From Terfezia claveryi (lineage: Eukaryota > Ascomycota > Pezizomycetes > Pezizales > Pezizaceae), in the NCBI GenBank assembly GCA_015179025.1, contig WHUX01000036.1, forward strand, positions 1 to 64,000: a DNA stretch of 64,000 nt. The letters are read 5' to 3'. The number at the start of each line of letters is the position of its first letter. The first letter of the stretch is position 1. This document shows positions 1 to 10,153 of the stretch, one piece after another. The notes beneath the pieces are model-generated. The model saw nothing but the letters and a program-made list of their open reading frames with translations, was not told where the DNA came from and searched no databases. Both the position numbers and the translations under genes were made by a program.

Positions 1-611
1 TATTTGTTTGTTTTTTCGCCTTGCCTTGCGTCGCTGAGGCTCCGAGCCTAAAGGGGGGATAGTGTTACAACTGTCCTTTCCTAGCCGGGTTTGAGAGTCA
101 GACGCCGAGATTCCGTCCGACTCTCATTATTGTTGATTGATATCATTGTTATCTCTGTTCCTGAGATAAGGGGTCTCGGGAACCTTATTCTTTCCGATGG
201 CCTTGGCTAGGTAGGAAGCCTGTATATATAGCTTGCTCTCTCCGCCCTCTCGTTGGATCCCCATCCAACGTCTTGTATACCCAATACAGGACCCTGCTTC
301 TCCCAGCCCTTGTGCACCTCCCTTATGCACATCCTTGTCTCGTACAAATAACTCTGCAGCATAGCTGCCTCCCTTGACACACGCAGCAACTGCCTCTACA
401 TATCTCATGTCCCTTGCCCTCTGCCTCTCTCGCCCTCGCCCTTGCCCCCGTCCTAGCCTCTCCTCTAGTCACACACGTAGCGTTCCTATGTGTGTGTTAC
501 CCTAGCCTTGCCCTTGCTCTGGTGTACCCCTTGGTCGCCTTGTCCCCTGAGCCCTCGTTATATTGGTACTACTATGGCAAGGGCACCAGTAGTACCACAG
601 ACTTGTACTAG
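1..611 (-). repeat. LTR-like repeat (family A), minus-oriented copy, cut by window edge
   Basis: Read on the minus strand this segment aligns by eye with the plus-strand segment 7085-7760. Shared blocks include the CACTATCCCCCCTT stretch, the ATCACACACGT stretch and a GTACCCCTTGGTCGCCTTG block, with many substitutions between them. The two copies therefore form a divergent inverted pair about 7 kb apart. Small open frames inside both copies share a weak GGS..AELF pattern but are probably not genes. It could be an LTR of an unidentified retroelement or the long terminal inverted repeat of a larger element; no pol gene of its own is visible. The left boundary lies outside the window. Confidence 0.55.
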
Positions 612-639
612 CAGCGTAGAAGGGTTAGTATTAGCACTA

Positions 640-2900
640 GCACTGAATACAGGTATATAGTGAAGGCGTCTACCTTGCGCTTTAGCAAATATGGCTCAAT
701 TGAAGCTCGTGAAATTGATGAACTTTAATTCTAGAGCTAGTATGATATACACAAACTCCTAAACCCTCAAAATACTAAAAAATGGCACAGAAGTGAAGCC
801 CCAGTCATAGAAGCAGCTCAAGGACCTTCAAAGGCCTCGGCTAAGCCTGTATTGAATGCAAGAGGCTTAGTATTATCATTGCTAGAACTTTGAGCCCGAA
901 TAGGCTACATATCGAGATATATAGAGCTTGGTCAGAGATTTGCATAGTGCAGGGGCTACGGAACATACTGGGCTTAAAAAAAATATATAGAGGAACACCC
1001 TAAGATATTAAGATTGCAGTACCACAAATATAGCTTGATTAAATCGCTCAAAATAGCTGAAATTCGATATCGAGGAGGCTAGCTTGCAAAAGTTATACCA
1101 AGCAATACAGTTTGTAGTACATGTAGTTCTATATATAGTGAGCAACTTGAGTCTATACTAATAAGGCTTACAGAGTAGACCTCTGAGGAACCTATAGTGG
1201 CTAATAGTAGTTGTGGTGGGCGGCCTGGGGAGGGTAGGGTGGGTGGTTATGCTAGAGGGGTAGTTGTACAGGGTATTGAGGGTTCAGGTGCTATAGAGGG
1301 TTCACAGTAGCTCGGATTGGACTAGAGATGAAAAATTTGGGTTTTTCGAGTGTTTTTAGCCTATATTTATTTTTCTTACTATATCAATATTATATTTATT
1401 GATAGAGATATTGGAATGTTACTGCATGTAGCAGGGGAGCCCGGTCGATCGTCACATGGTTGTCAATCGTTACGCCATAAGTGATACTAGTGTAAGATTT
1501 ACTATTACTAAGAGTAAAATATATAGTTATAAGATTAACTAAAATATGGGCAGATTTAAATTAATAGTTGAAGAGGGACTACTATAATATAATATAATTC
1601 TGGTTTAGATGTTAATTACTATAGAATACAGATACTCAAATACTTGACAGCCAAGGTAAATATTAGAATTTTTAGTAAATTAGATTCTAGTACCTGACTT
1701 CCTACAAGTTAAATATTATTCAACCAGCCAAGTACTTTTTTTAGGAAATATTTAGAGAGGGTATTTCATTTTACTTTAAGAAGTTTATTTTCATATTATA
1801 ATTAGTTGTAGGATTAGTTAAGTTGATTAGTTATAAGATTAGTTAGATTAGTTAGATTGATTTATAAGAAATTAGTTTTCATATAGAAAGGGGTTATTAA
1901 TAGATTTTATATATATTGTAATATATTTTAGGTGTATTAATATATTTTTTAGGTATTAACTGTAATATTTGGGAATTTATAACAAGTCAAGGAATTTATA
2001 AAAAGTAATCTAGTACTATATAAGTAATCTATAATAATATAAGAAATCTGTAATAAGTTAAAGAATCTATAACAAGTTAAGAAATCTATAACAAGTTGAG
2101 AAATTTATGATAAGTCAAAAAATCCATAATAGTATAAGGAATTCATAAGAGGCAATTTAATACTATATAAATAATCTATAATAGTATGAAGAATCTATAA
2201 TAGGAAATCCAGTACTATGTAAGAAATTTAGGAATATAGAAAGAATTAGTTATATAAAAAGAACTAAGATATAGAAGAATAGAATAAGGGTATTAAAGGT
2301 AATAAGAGTAGAAAACAAGTAGGAGAAAACAAAACCAAAAAAAAGCTAATAAAGTAGGCTTAATAAGTAATCTATAAATCACCAATTAATCATGAGTCAA
2401 GTTGTAAGACAGAAAAGCTGACTCAGCAAGTTGTTGATCAAGCAAAACTTGCTCATAGAGGTAAGTCTTAGTAACTAAGTCTAAGTTGTACTTACTTTAT
2501 AGTATATACTAGTTTCACTACTACTTGCATATTATAGAAGATTGATATCTTATATGATAATGACAATATTCTACCTATCAGCCACAAGTTCAATTGAGTA
2601 ATATTTATTCCTTGAGATATGAATTCATTTATATGTTAATTTATAGGCTTGGGTATTTGTTTGCACATGCAATTATTAGAGGTTTTGCACCTCAATGCCA
2701 GTTTACTTACACTACCTCCAACCCTGGTAGCGCTAGATGTCCGCTGTAGAAGAGTTTTTACCCTGCCAGTCTTAAGTAGTCGGACGTTACCAGGTAGGAT
2801 TTAGAGTAAGCAAAATTTTCACTTAACCACATTCTGCCATTTTGTTGTTGTTTTTTAGCGCGGTAAACTAGAGATATTTTAAGTACAGGTATTACAAACC
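640..2900. other. AT-rich decayed region without a recognisable gene
   Basis: From about 640 the sequence becomes increasingly rich in A and T and dense in TpA, with stops in every frame. No coding region can be supported. The composition, next to repeats, suggests old RIP-type mutated transposon sequence, but this is inference because no parent element can be recognised. Confidence 0.5.
1975..2230. repeat. Degenerate AT-rich tandem repeat, about 20-bp unit
   Basis: Variants of the unit AGAAATCTATAACAAGTTA recur about a dozen times with substitutions and small indels inside the AT-rich region. The unit is non-coding in all frames. It may be a decayed minisatellite. Confidence 0.6.
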
Positions 2901-3016
2901 TGCAAACGCCAACCCCTGACTATGGAAATAATGCACCCCCATATAACGCTAACACTTTGCCGAGAATAATATGGTGTATGAAAAAAGCACAAGGACAAAC
3001 ATGCGAGTTGCGGATT

Positions 3017-4273
3017 TCAGTCCACCTCACAAGGACTGGGAATGAGGAGGGGGGGTATCGATATCGTTCCCATTTCCATTTGCATCCCCCCCCCCCCACA
3101 TACACCGCTCATCCAATCCACAATTGCTGACTGCTTTTCTGCTTTAATTCTCCCATCATTTTCCTCAATAAGCTTCCTGATTTCGGGGCTCTTGTTCCCT
3201 ATCATCTGATGAAACTCAAGAAAGGTGTACTCCGGCTCATCATCGTCATTGGTGTCATAATCATCATCGTCATCATCAAACTCATGCATGGGTGTATCAG
3301 CACTGCTATACACCCCATACGGATCAAGGACCTGTACGTGTGGACCAAATAACCAGTGGTCACTTGGAACTGTATAGATGGAGTGGTTAATGTCTGGTAA
3401 CCGGAGCATATTAACTGTGAGACTCGTATCCATAGTTGATAGTGGCAGAGTGTTATGATACAACTGCAACCGCCGGACATCCTCACTAGGGAAGTGCACA
3501 TCCGGGTTGTAACTCTTCCATATGGCATTGAATGGCAAATGAATGATATCTTGCACGATATAAATCCAACTTGGGTGGCAGTCAATGTAATCATTTGGTT
3601 GTCCATTCGTTGCGATGGTCACCGGCTTGACCGGGTTTCCAAACTCAACCGGCATACTACTAGCAGTACCGCCCATACATGGCATAGGGATATGTTTTAT
3701 TTTCTCAGCATGGGCCATTTGCGCAATCCATGAAGCCGAGTCCAAGCCAATTGTGGGGGCCATGCTGTATGATGGGATAGGGAACACGATAAAGACAAGT
3801 GTTTGATGAGGGCGATCGATGAGGATTCCGATAACAACGGCGGAGTGGTAATTGTGTTTAGTAGCACGGGAGGGCGCTGAGGCACTGAGAATTGAGCCGG
3901 GACCAGTCAAGGGGGTTACCAGGCGGATTTTAATTAATTGACCAACGTACGGGAGGACTCCATCGTTAGAGAATCGATGAGTAATCAACGTGTGATTGTG
4001 ATTAATTGTGGAGGCAGAAGGAGCAGTGTTGGTAGACGTTGCAGCTAGTGGGGTGGGAGGGGTGGGGGAAGGTTGTGTTGGAGATGCGTTGACCGACGGT
4101 GCTGAATCTGGCAGGGTGGAAGTGCGAGGAGTGGGGGGAGCTTGTGTTGGAGATGTGTTGACCGGAGGAGCTGCAGCTGGGTGTGGGACCGACATATGGA
4201 CGCTTTCTGGCACGTTAGGAGAGGAGGGTGGACGAGGGGGTGGAGGTGAAGCGGAGGTTTGAGGTGTTGCCAT
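3017..4273 (-). CDS. Unrecognised 418-aa protein, proline/serine/threonine-rich N-terminus
   Basis: A long uninterrupted frame starts at ATG 4273 (an upstream in-frame TTG at 4318 is a less likely start) and runs to 3017. Residues 1 to about 90 are low-complexity and rich in Pro, Ser and Thr, with repeated NTSPTQ/NASPTQ blocks. Residues of about 95-330 look globular, and an acidic run of Asp residues follows near residue 340. No signal peptide, membrane segment or catalytic motif is recognised. The last 35 or so residues are read through a run of 12 C at 3086-3097. A GTGTATGT donor-like site just before it could instead start an intron, so the C-terminus is uncertain. It lies between inverted copies of a repeat and could be host or element-borne. 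No function is proposed. Confidence 0.55.
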   Translation of the reverse strand: MATPQTSASPPPPRPPSSPNVPESVHMSVPHPAAAPPVNTSPTQAPPTPRTSTLPDSAPSVNASPTQPSPTPPTPLAATSTNTAPSASTINHNHTLITHRFSNDGVLPYVGQLIKIRLVTPLTGPGSILSASAPSRATKHNYHSAVVIGILIDRPHQTLVFIVFPIPSYSMAPTIGLDSASWIAQMAHAEKIKHIPMPCMGGTASSMPVEFGNPVKPVTIATNGQPNDYIDCHPSWIYIVQDIIHLPFNAIWKSYNPDVHFPSEDVRRLQLYHNTLPLSTMDTSLTVNMLRLPDINHSIYTVPSDHWLFGPHVQVLDPYGVYSSADTPMHEFDDDDDDYDTNDDDEPEYTFLEFHQMIGNKSPEIRKLIEENDGRIKAEKQSAIVDWMSGVCGGGGMQMEMGTISIPPLLIPSPCEVD

Positions 4274-4319
4274 TCTATAGACAAGCACTGTTGAGAGAAA
4301 AGAAGAGGCAACGGGCAAG

Positions 4320-5929
4320 GATCACTCCTTGCTTATAGACAGAGGACCACTTGCTACACAGATAACGACACTCAGAGTAAAGTGAACTCAACGGTCCGTC
4401 GTGAGGAGATCTGAAAAGTGTCTTGTATGAAAAAGAAACGTAACTATGAGATGATAATGAAACTGAAGAAGAAGAAGAAAAGACAAACTATATAGTTAGT
4501 TAGGAACCTTATCCCCCCTTCCCCTTTGGGCATTCAAACTAAACTAATTGCGCTAATCTAATACAGCTAATCCGAGTTTTTCGTGCGTCAGTTCACCCCC
4601 ATTTGAATATATGAACTTCGTGAATATAGAAAAATGCAAGACGCCCGTTACAGCTAGTCACAGCCCCAATCTCTTAATCATCATACCAAGCCATCCCTCT
4701 ACGCTGCAACACCCACAGCAGTGAACAAAATGACATCTGAAATATTTTCGAGGTAAAGGCTTCGATATTTAAGGGCTGCATTGATTTGTATTATGATACT
4801 GTCTTTTTTTAACTAATTTATAATGATCCACTGCACATCTGATATGCTTAACCAAAGTATTTGTGGAAATAGTATCAAAGCTCGCCAGCGGGAGGAGGTC
4901 CTTCTTCAAATACGAAGAGGACTGGCAAGCCCAATAAATTCCACACGCCACCAAATCACACATACCCCCTCTTGTTCTCTTGACCTCTTGATCACAAGAG
5001 TCCACTAGTATGTCTGCCTCTTCTCCTGCAGTGGATCTCACTCCTTCAGACCCCTCTGAAACCCCCACCGTCCTGCCTGATCTCCTGCCAAACCCCCTGC
5101 GCTGGAATCGGGAACATGTGAAAGAGTTTCTCCGGGCCAACCAGGAGTGGCAAGGATGAGTATGAAGTCGAAATTGCTGACCGAGAGCGAGCTGCGGAAA
5201 TTGGTAATTTTTTCGAGGTATGTAGGACCTCCCGATTCAATGCCAAGGTGGTTACTACCGAAGATGCCTATTCTAATATCAATATAGGCCCTTGAATAAG
5301 CTTGCGACAGCAAAGGGAGGAAGTATTTCATCATGTCTGCTATAGGGGGGGGTTTATTGAGAGGTAAGAGGTGTGTGCTTGTGTGAATGTGTTCATTTTG
5401 TAGAGCGTGTTCGATAGTCTAGATTCGTGTATTAGCTTGCGTGCAGGATCAATGGATTTCGTGATATCACCCAATTTGTCTAGGGGGGACAGGGATTACT
5501 GCCAAGGATCACTTCCCGGTGGCGTCCCCAGTACTGCGGTGGGAGACGTTTTGTCTATGTGATAATAATGGTACTCCCATCCCAATGCCGATATTCCCCA
5601 AATCCCGAAACCATAGCATCTCTTGAAATTCCTCATAAGTCAATAAGTACGAATAGGGGTATTCAGTCTTAAAATAATCAAGCGATTAAATTGAAAATTG
5701 TAATCGAAGTTCTAAGCCGAAAATATTCGTTCAAGATTGAGCGACACTCGATCATAGGATTCAGTTGTTATCGCATTAAGATTGTCTCAGGAGATGCAAT
5801 TCTGCGGGGTAATTTCTTATCGATAAGTGCCTATTTGTGGTTTAGCGCTTCTCGCATATGTATGGTGACTAAGCGAAAAAATAAGAATATTCTTGTATCC
5901 TTATTTACTATGTGGGACTGGCGAATGTA
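4320..5929. other. Intergenic stretch, no supported gene
   Basis: Only short frames on both strands are present, none with coding-like character. The segment upstream of the 418-aa ORF (about 4274-4600) would contain its promoter, but no clear TATA or CCAAT element stands out. Confidence 0.5.
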
Positions 5930-6000
5930 TGCTTGTAACCAATATATGCTTATATCCGGTATGCTTGTATCGAGAGACCTCTGTAGCCTTGCGGCTTCCA
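5930..6000. repeat. Fragment related to the right edge of repeat family A
   Basis: The block TATGCTTGTAACCAATATAT here is shared with 7802-7825. The neighbouring block with CGAGAGACCTCTGTA matches, in inverted orientation, the sequence at 7755-7780. It is a short scrambled remnant of the same repeat family. From 6000 to about 7085 I see nothing else that can be named. Confidence 0.45.
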
Positions 6001-7084
6001 TGTTCTCCGACCCACACCTCCCGACTAGGATTTGTGGTTGCTGTATGAATGTACTTATCCACTGGGTGCTGTTGAAGAGCTACTGGTGATGTTAGTAGGT
6101 GGGAGATACAGGGGTATGGGTGATTGTGCAGTCGGTGACTGTATGGATGGTTTTGACACACAAGTATGCGGGGGCTCTATCCTGGCGAACGCTGCACTGA
6201 CGGTTCTTGACAGATGTTGCTCATAGGTAAGGGCTGTTTCTTGTAGTTCTTGACCAGACATATCTGCAGATATTGATGTCGATAGAGTTGGATGTCGTGA
6301 CTCTCCCTACGTTCCACAGCTCCTCACTAGGAGAAGCTCTCAATACCCATGAGGACCGTATGCGTGCGAGGAGTAATGCAAGCCATACACACGACATCAA
6401 CATCCAAGGACCAAGCGCCTAGACAATCTCGACATCCAGGACGTCCCCGAGGCCGTAAGAAAGCTTAAACCGTTCAGCAATCTCTCACGAGTAAGCTGAC
6501 CGGTTTTCCTGATCCTATTAATCAAAACTACAGAATCCCCCGAGAATCAAGTTCTCTGAACTTCACCCTTCAAGAACCGGGTTTCTCCCTCTGACTAATA
6601 TACGTGGCAACCACCCCAACCCAGGTTGGTCCGGCCTGCTTAGCTCAGAGGTCTAGTCTAGTTTCAGAGGTCAAAATTTTCTACTCGGCCGCACGGATTG
6701 TTGCCACAGCAACAATCACATCACGGGAATATTCAAACACATCTAGCTGACTGTCATGTCGACTTCTGTGAATTGGTACCACCCCCTAGGGGTGTCGTCT
6801 ATGGCCCCGCGGCAAGAGAAGCAGCAAGCTGCTTCTTGAGCATAATAATGGAGGAGGGCAGAGTTTGAGGAGACAATACGTGCTAGAAAACATAGAGAGG
6901 TGGATACTTCAGGGAAGGAGAGGAAAGGGCTCTGAACCAGGCTCGAGCAAACACAGAGCATATGAAGAAGGAGTGGGAGAGGGAAGGGGAAGGAGACTGG
7001 TATAAACACATCTCTCAGGTTGAAAGGAATCTAAGAGAGAAGGAGGGGGTTATTAGGGTAACGGACGGGCCCTCAGTGGAGAGA

Positions 7085-7835
7085 GCCATAGCTATCCTCA
7101 ATAGATCGATGGCCATCCAGGATGGGGCAGTGAATAGACAGCTGAATGAGTACAAGGTTGTAACGAGGCACGGGGAGCAAGGCGACCAAGGGGTACGCCT
7201 GGGCAGGAGGCAAGAGATATCGCACACGTAAGAGATAAGTACCACGTGTGTGATTAGAGGGGGTTGAGGCAGGAGCAGGAGCAAGAGCAGACGGGGACAC
7301 ACGGAAGGTTACTGCCGCGTGTGATGTGTTTCTTCGTTGGAGGCAGCTGGGTAGCAGAGTTGTTCACGGAGGCAAGGGGGTGCATGAGGAAGGTGCACCA
7401 GCGCAGGGAGGAAGCAAGGCCTGATTTGATATACAAGACGTTGGATAGGGATCCACGTGAGTGCGAGAGCGAGAAGACATATATACATGGTGCCAAGTAA
7501 CCAGACTAGGTGCCAAGGCTGAATGGGATAAACTTCCCGAGATAGTCCCTAGATAGGGAACCTTTGACAGTCGTGCCAGAAAGTGGCACGACTCTCAAAT
7601 AGGAACCAAAACAACGCTAGTCGACAGTCATGCCGGAAAGTGGCACGACTCTCAGAAGGGCCAAGGAGAGACGGTTGTTACACTATCCCCCCTTCTAGGC
7701 ATGAGCTCCAGCGACAAGGAGGCCTGGGTATGACAACAGACAAAATCAACAAAACAATACAGAGATCTCTCGTTACAAGCATACGCTCCGGACCAGTTGA
7801 AGTATGCTTGTAACCAATATATTCTTATATCTAGA
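7085..7835 (+). repeat. LTR-like repeat (family A), plus-oriented copy
   Basis: This is the partner of 1-611. It carries a duplicated block at 7571-7598 and 7624-7652 built on CAGT[CA][GA]TGCC..AAAGTGGCACGACTCTCA, which is itself partly palindromic (TGCC...GGCA). Near the right edge the 12-bp inverted pair TTACAAGCATAC / GTATGCTTGTAA (about 7772-7813) could form a hairpin. No TG...CA-bounded LTR with a target duplication could be fixed, so the element class stays open. Confidence 0.55.
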
Positions 7836-8056
7836 GAAATGGAAATACATTAGAGAGAGCAAGGAAAGGCTACAAAAGGAGATAATAACTAACAGACATC
7901 CGAATAACAAGTACCGTATTAATTCGCGAGTAAGAAAGTACTACTCGGCAGGACAGTATTAGTGTATAAGACAGGGGTAAAACAGCCTAATTTTGGCCGA
8001 GATATCCGAATCGTGTGTTAGACAGCAGGTTTTTCTTGTAGGGCAGTAGAATAGTA

Positions 8057-8377
8057 ATGTCAAAGTTGACTGGCGGAGCCGGTTTCTTTCACTCATCACA
8101 ATCGCACTATGCTGCAAATCTCAACAATTGGATGGAGAATAAATATACAGCTTCCCAACAGCGAATTCTTATGACCAAATGGGTAGCCACAGCATGGAAG
8201 TCGGTGCCAACCGTGATATGATTGTAAGCTCAACCTTATAAATCCTCCTGCATGTATACTTAGCTAATACCCCTTAGACCCGCTCATTTCGCAGATGTGG
8301 AATTACTGTCCCAATTGATGGCACAGCAGACTCGGAGATCCATATTGAAGGAATATTATGTATCAAAATATACAGTC
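8057..8377 (+). pseudogene. Pogo-like transposase, C-terminal fragment
   Basis: Translation from 8057 gives a segment with WVATAWKSVPT, followed after an apparent 54-bp intron (8224-8277, GTAAGC...CCTTAG, with a GCTAATA branch-like site) by RSFRRCGITVPIDGTADSEI. The pattern Trp-x5-Trp ... SF+KCGI ... DG..D is the well-known conserved C-terminal region of fungal pogo-type transposases just after the DDE catalytic core. A one-base frameshift lies just before the intron. The catalytic triad itself is missing. After the inserted LTR the frame continues near 8678-8760 with an acidic tail. The gene cannot make an active enzyme. Confidence 0.65.
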
Positions 8378-8382
8378 CCTAA

Positions 8383-8677
8383 TGTAAGATTACGAGATTA
8401 TGCAGCTGAGGAATCGTAAAGAGAATTGCTTATGTGTATTCGTGTGTATTCAAAGAGCAGAGTTATCTTAGGTATCGCTATAGACTTATTGCTACGGCCC
8501 TAGTACTCTAAAGAAAAATTCCCTTTTCCTACGACATTCCCAGCTCCTTATATCCTGCTTTCCCTAATTGAGACCGGCCTTTTTGGGATCCCTGATACTA
8601 CCCTTGTTTCCTACCGCAGAATTCAAACTGTCCTTTCTCAGCTAGCGATGTTTCATAGGCTGAGGGTAATTCAAATA
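8383..8677 (+). mobile_element. Solo LTR related to the copia LTR of 36076-41286, nested in the pogo relic
   Basis: The segment starts TGTAAGATTACGAG, shares long blocks with the copia LTRs (for example the stretch with ATCGCTATAGACTTATTGCTA and CCAGCTCCTTATATCCTGC) and ends GTAATTCAAATA. It is clearly more diverged and slightly longer than the 268-bp LTRs. The flanks CCTAA (8378-8382) and CCTGA (8678-8682) look like a 5-bp target duplication with one transition. No internal copia sequence is present, so this is an LTR-LTR recombination product. Because it interrupts the transposase, it inserted after the pogo copy was in place. Confidence 0.7.
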
Positions 8678-9067
8678 CCTGATTGGAAACTACCTCCTGG
8701 GTCTGAAGACCAACCCAACCTGCCAACAGACATGGAGGATGAAAGTTCTGACCTTGAGATTGTAGATGAATGGAAGTGACACTGAGCATGGAGAGTATAT
8801 TACTGAAGAAGAGGCTACGCAATATACTACAATTACGCTTGGAGAGGAGATCGTATAAAAAGATATCAATTATACTACTGTCGGTGTTGTTCTGGAATTT
8901 TTTTTTCGTTCTGGAATTTTTTTTTTCCACCCCCCTTTCTTTTATAAGAAAGTACCCCGTGTTTAAGCTAGTATCGTATATAAGACAGTAAATTTAAGGC
9001 CCCTCTGACCACCCGTTTGTTAGTAAGACAGCATTCTTACTTGCGAATTAATACCGTATGAGTACCA

Positions 9068-9132
9068 TCAGCAAAAATAATATATGCGTCAGGTGCATCA
9101 GAAGCACCTGACGCTCCGACGCAAACTGCTGA
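9068..9132 (+). mobile_element. Isolated terminus of the foldback-like element, with hairpin
   Basis: Starting at 9068 the sequence TCAGCAAAAATAATATATGCG matches the terminal sequence of the 2.39-kb elements at 23854 and 29017 and is likewise preceded by CA. It contains a perfect 11-bp stem (GCGTCAGGTGC / GCACCTGACGC) with a 7-nt loop and ends in CTGCTGA. The arms, minisatellites and second terminus of the long copies are absent, so this is a truncated or very short copy abutting the pogo right end. Confidence 0.5.
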
Positions 9133-9589
9133 ATCTGACGCCACCTGTAATATCTCGCTTCACCTGGACGCAACTCATTTCTCACTGTATTTCCTGGTGC
9201 AAACTCTTCTTATTGGACTTAACCAACGCACACCAATCTTATTTGGCTTAAGCAATGCAACTCATCTGAAGCCATATTCCCAGATACACGCCTGCCTTTA
9301 CCCACCGCCCTCTATGCACTCAACATCTTATTCTATTCTTCCGACGTAGATGGGGTACTGCTATAGCCGCGATGGCGCTACCGCGCTTGTTTTTGTAGTT
9401 CACCCGCATTTTATGCATTTTGAAATAATCCATTTTATTCTCACGATATTCTAATTAAGCTACCCAAACACACGCCGCACTCCAAAATCTGCGTCTGTAC
9501 CAGCCTTCACATCCGCATTCATATAATCCCATATATTCCCGTCTATGTCCATGTGAGCCTAGAATTCACCGTCCTTATACTAGTTCCCA

Positions 9590-9725
9590 GTACGACTGTC
9601 AAAAGTTCCCTATTTCAGGAAGCTTAATCAGTTATCAGCCTTAGCTCTCAAAGCCACTATATATATATACCTCTTCTCCCTTGCACTCTTGTTGGATCCC
9701 TATCCAATGTCTTATATATCTAGGT
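9590..9725 (-). repeat. Fragment of repeat family A, minus orientation
   Basis: On the minus strand the block with AATAGGGAAC..TTTGACAGTCGT and the block with GTTGGATAGGGATCC correspond to 7553-7578 and 7440-7455. Only this edge remains. It lies upstream of the MULE relic. The stretch 9133-9590 shows no gene. Confidence 0.5.
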
Positions 9726-9892
9726 CAAAGGTTTTCAATGCCACGGCGACAGGGGTATAATTTCTACAATACCACAACCGTTGCACAATACCACATACCA
9801 CAGCAACACACTCATACCGCACGTAGTAAATACCAAATAGAGGTATATCCGATATTGTGGTTATTTTATAGTGGGTACTTTAATTAGATAAA

Positions 9893-10075
9893 GAACAATG
9901 GGATAGAGCGCAAGTAATTAAACACCATGAAGGGGATAATGCGCAAGTGATTAAACATCACGAGCGGTATAGAACTTAGTAAGTAGAGGATGAGGCGCAA
10001 GTGATTAAACATCATGGAGAGGATAAAGCGCAAGTTATTAAACATCATGGAGAGGATAAAGCGTAAATGGGATAG
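9893..10075. repeat. 33-bp tandem repeat upstream of the MULE transposase
   Basis: Four to five copies of a unit containing GCGCAAGT.ATTAAACATCA and GGAGAGGATAAA occur in tandem with substitutions. In one frame the unit reads as an 11-residue block (AQVIKHHGEDK), and a related KVIRYHG sequence follows just before the transposase region. In-frame stops interrupt it, so it may be a decayed repetitive N-terminus or simply a minisatellite. Confidence 0.55.
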
Positions 10076-10153
10076 TGGTAGCTTAAAAGACTCGAGAAAT
10101 AACAGTACCTGTTGAAAGTTATTAGATACCACGGTACAAGATCACAACACAAT

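Larger units (their letters stand above)
7914..9056 (+). mobile_element. Pogo/Tc1-mariner-type DNA transposon relic
   Basis: About 23 bp at 7914 reappears inverted ending at 9056 (CCGTATTAATTCGC[G/A]AGTAAGAA with two mismatches), and both ends are flanked by TA, the expected target duplication of this superfamily. Inside is the C-terminal part of a pogo-like transposase (8057-8377), and after a nested solo LTR the sequence resumes with an acidic tail. The element is internally deleted, since only the end of the transposase is present. Pogo-like (Fot1/Tigger) transposases are common in filamentous fungi. Confidence 0.7.

Noticed and set aside
4008..4311. Frames overlapping the N-terminus of the 418-aa ORF
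   Set aside because: Shadows of the Pro/Ser/Thr-rich coding sequence in other frames.
6636..6700. TAGCTCAGAGGT sequence resembling a tRNA D-arm
   Set aside because: No matching acceptor stem, anticodon arm or T-arm can be folded around it.
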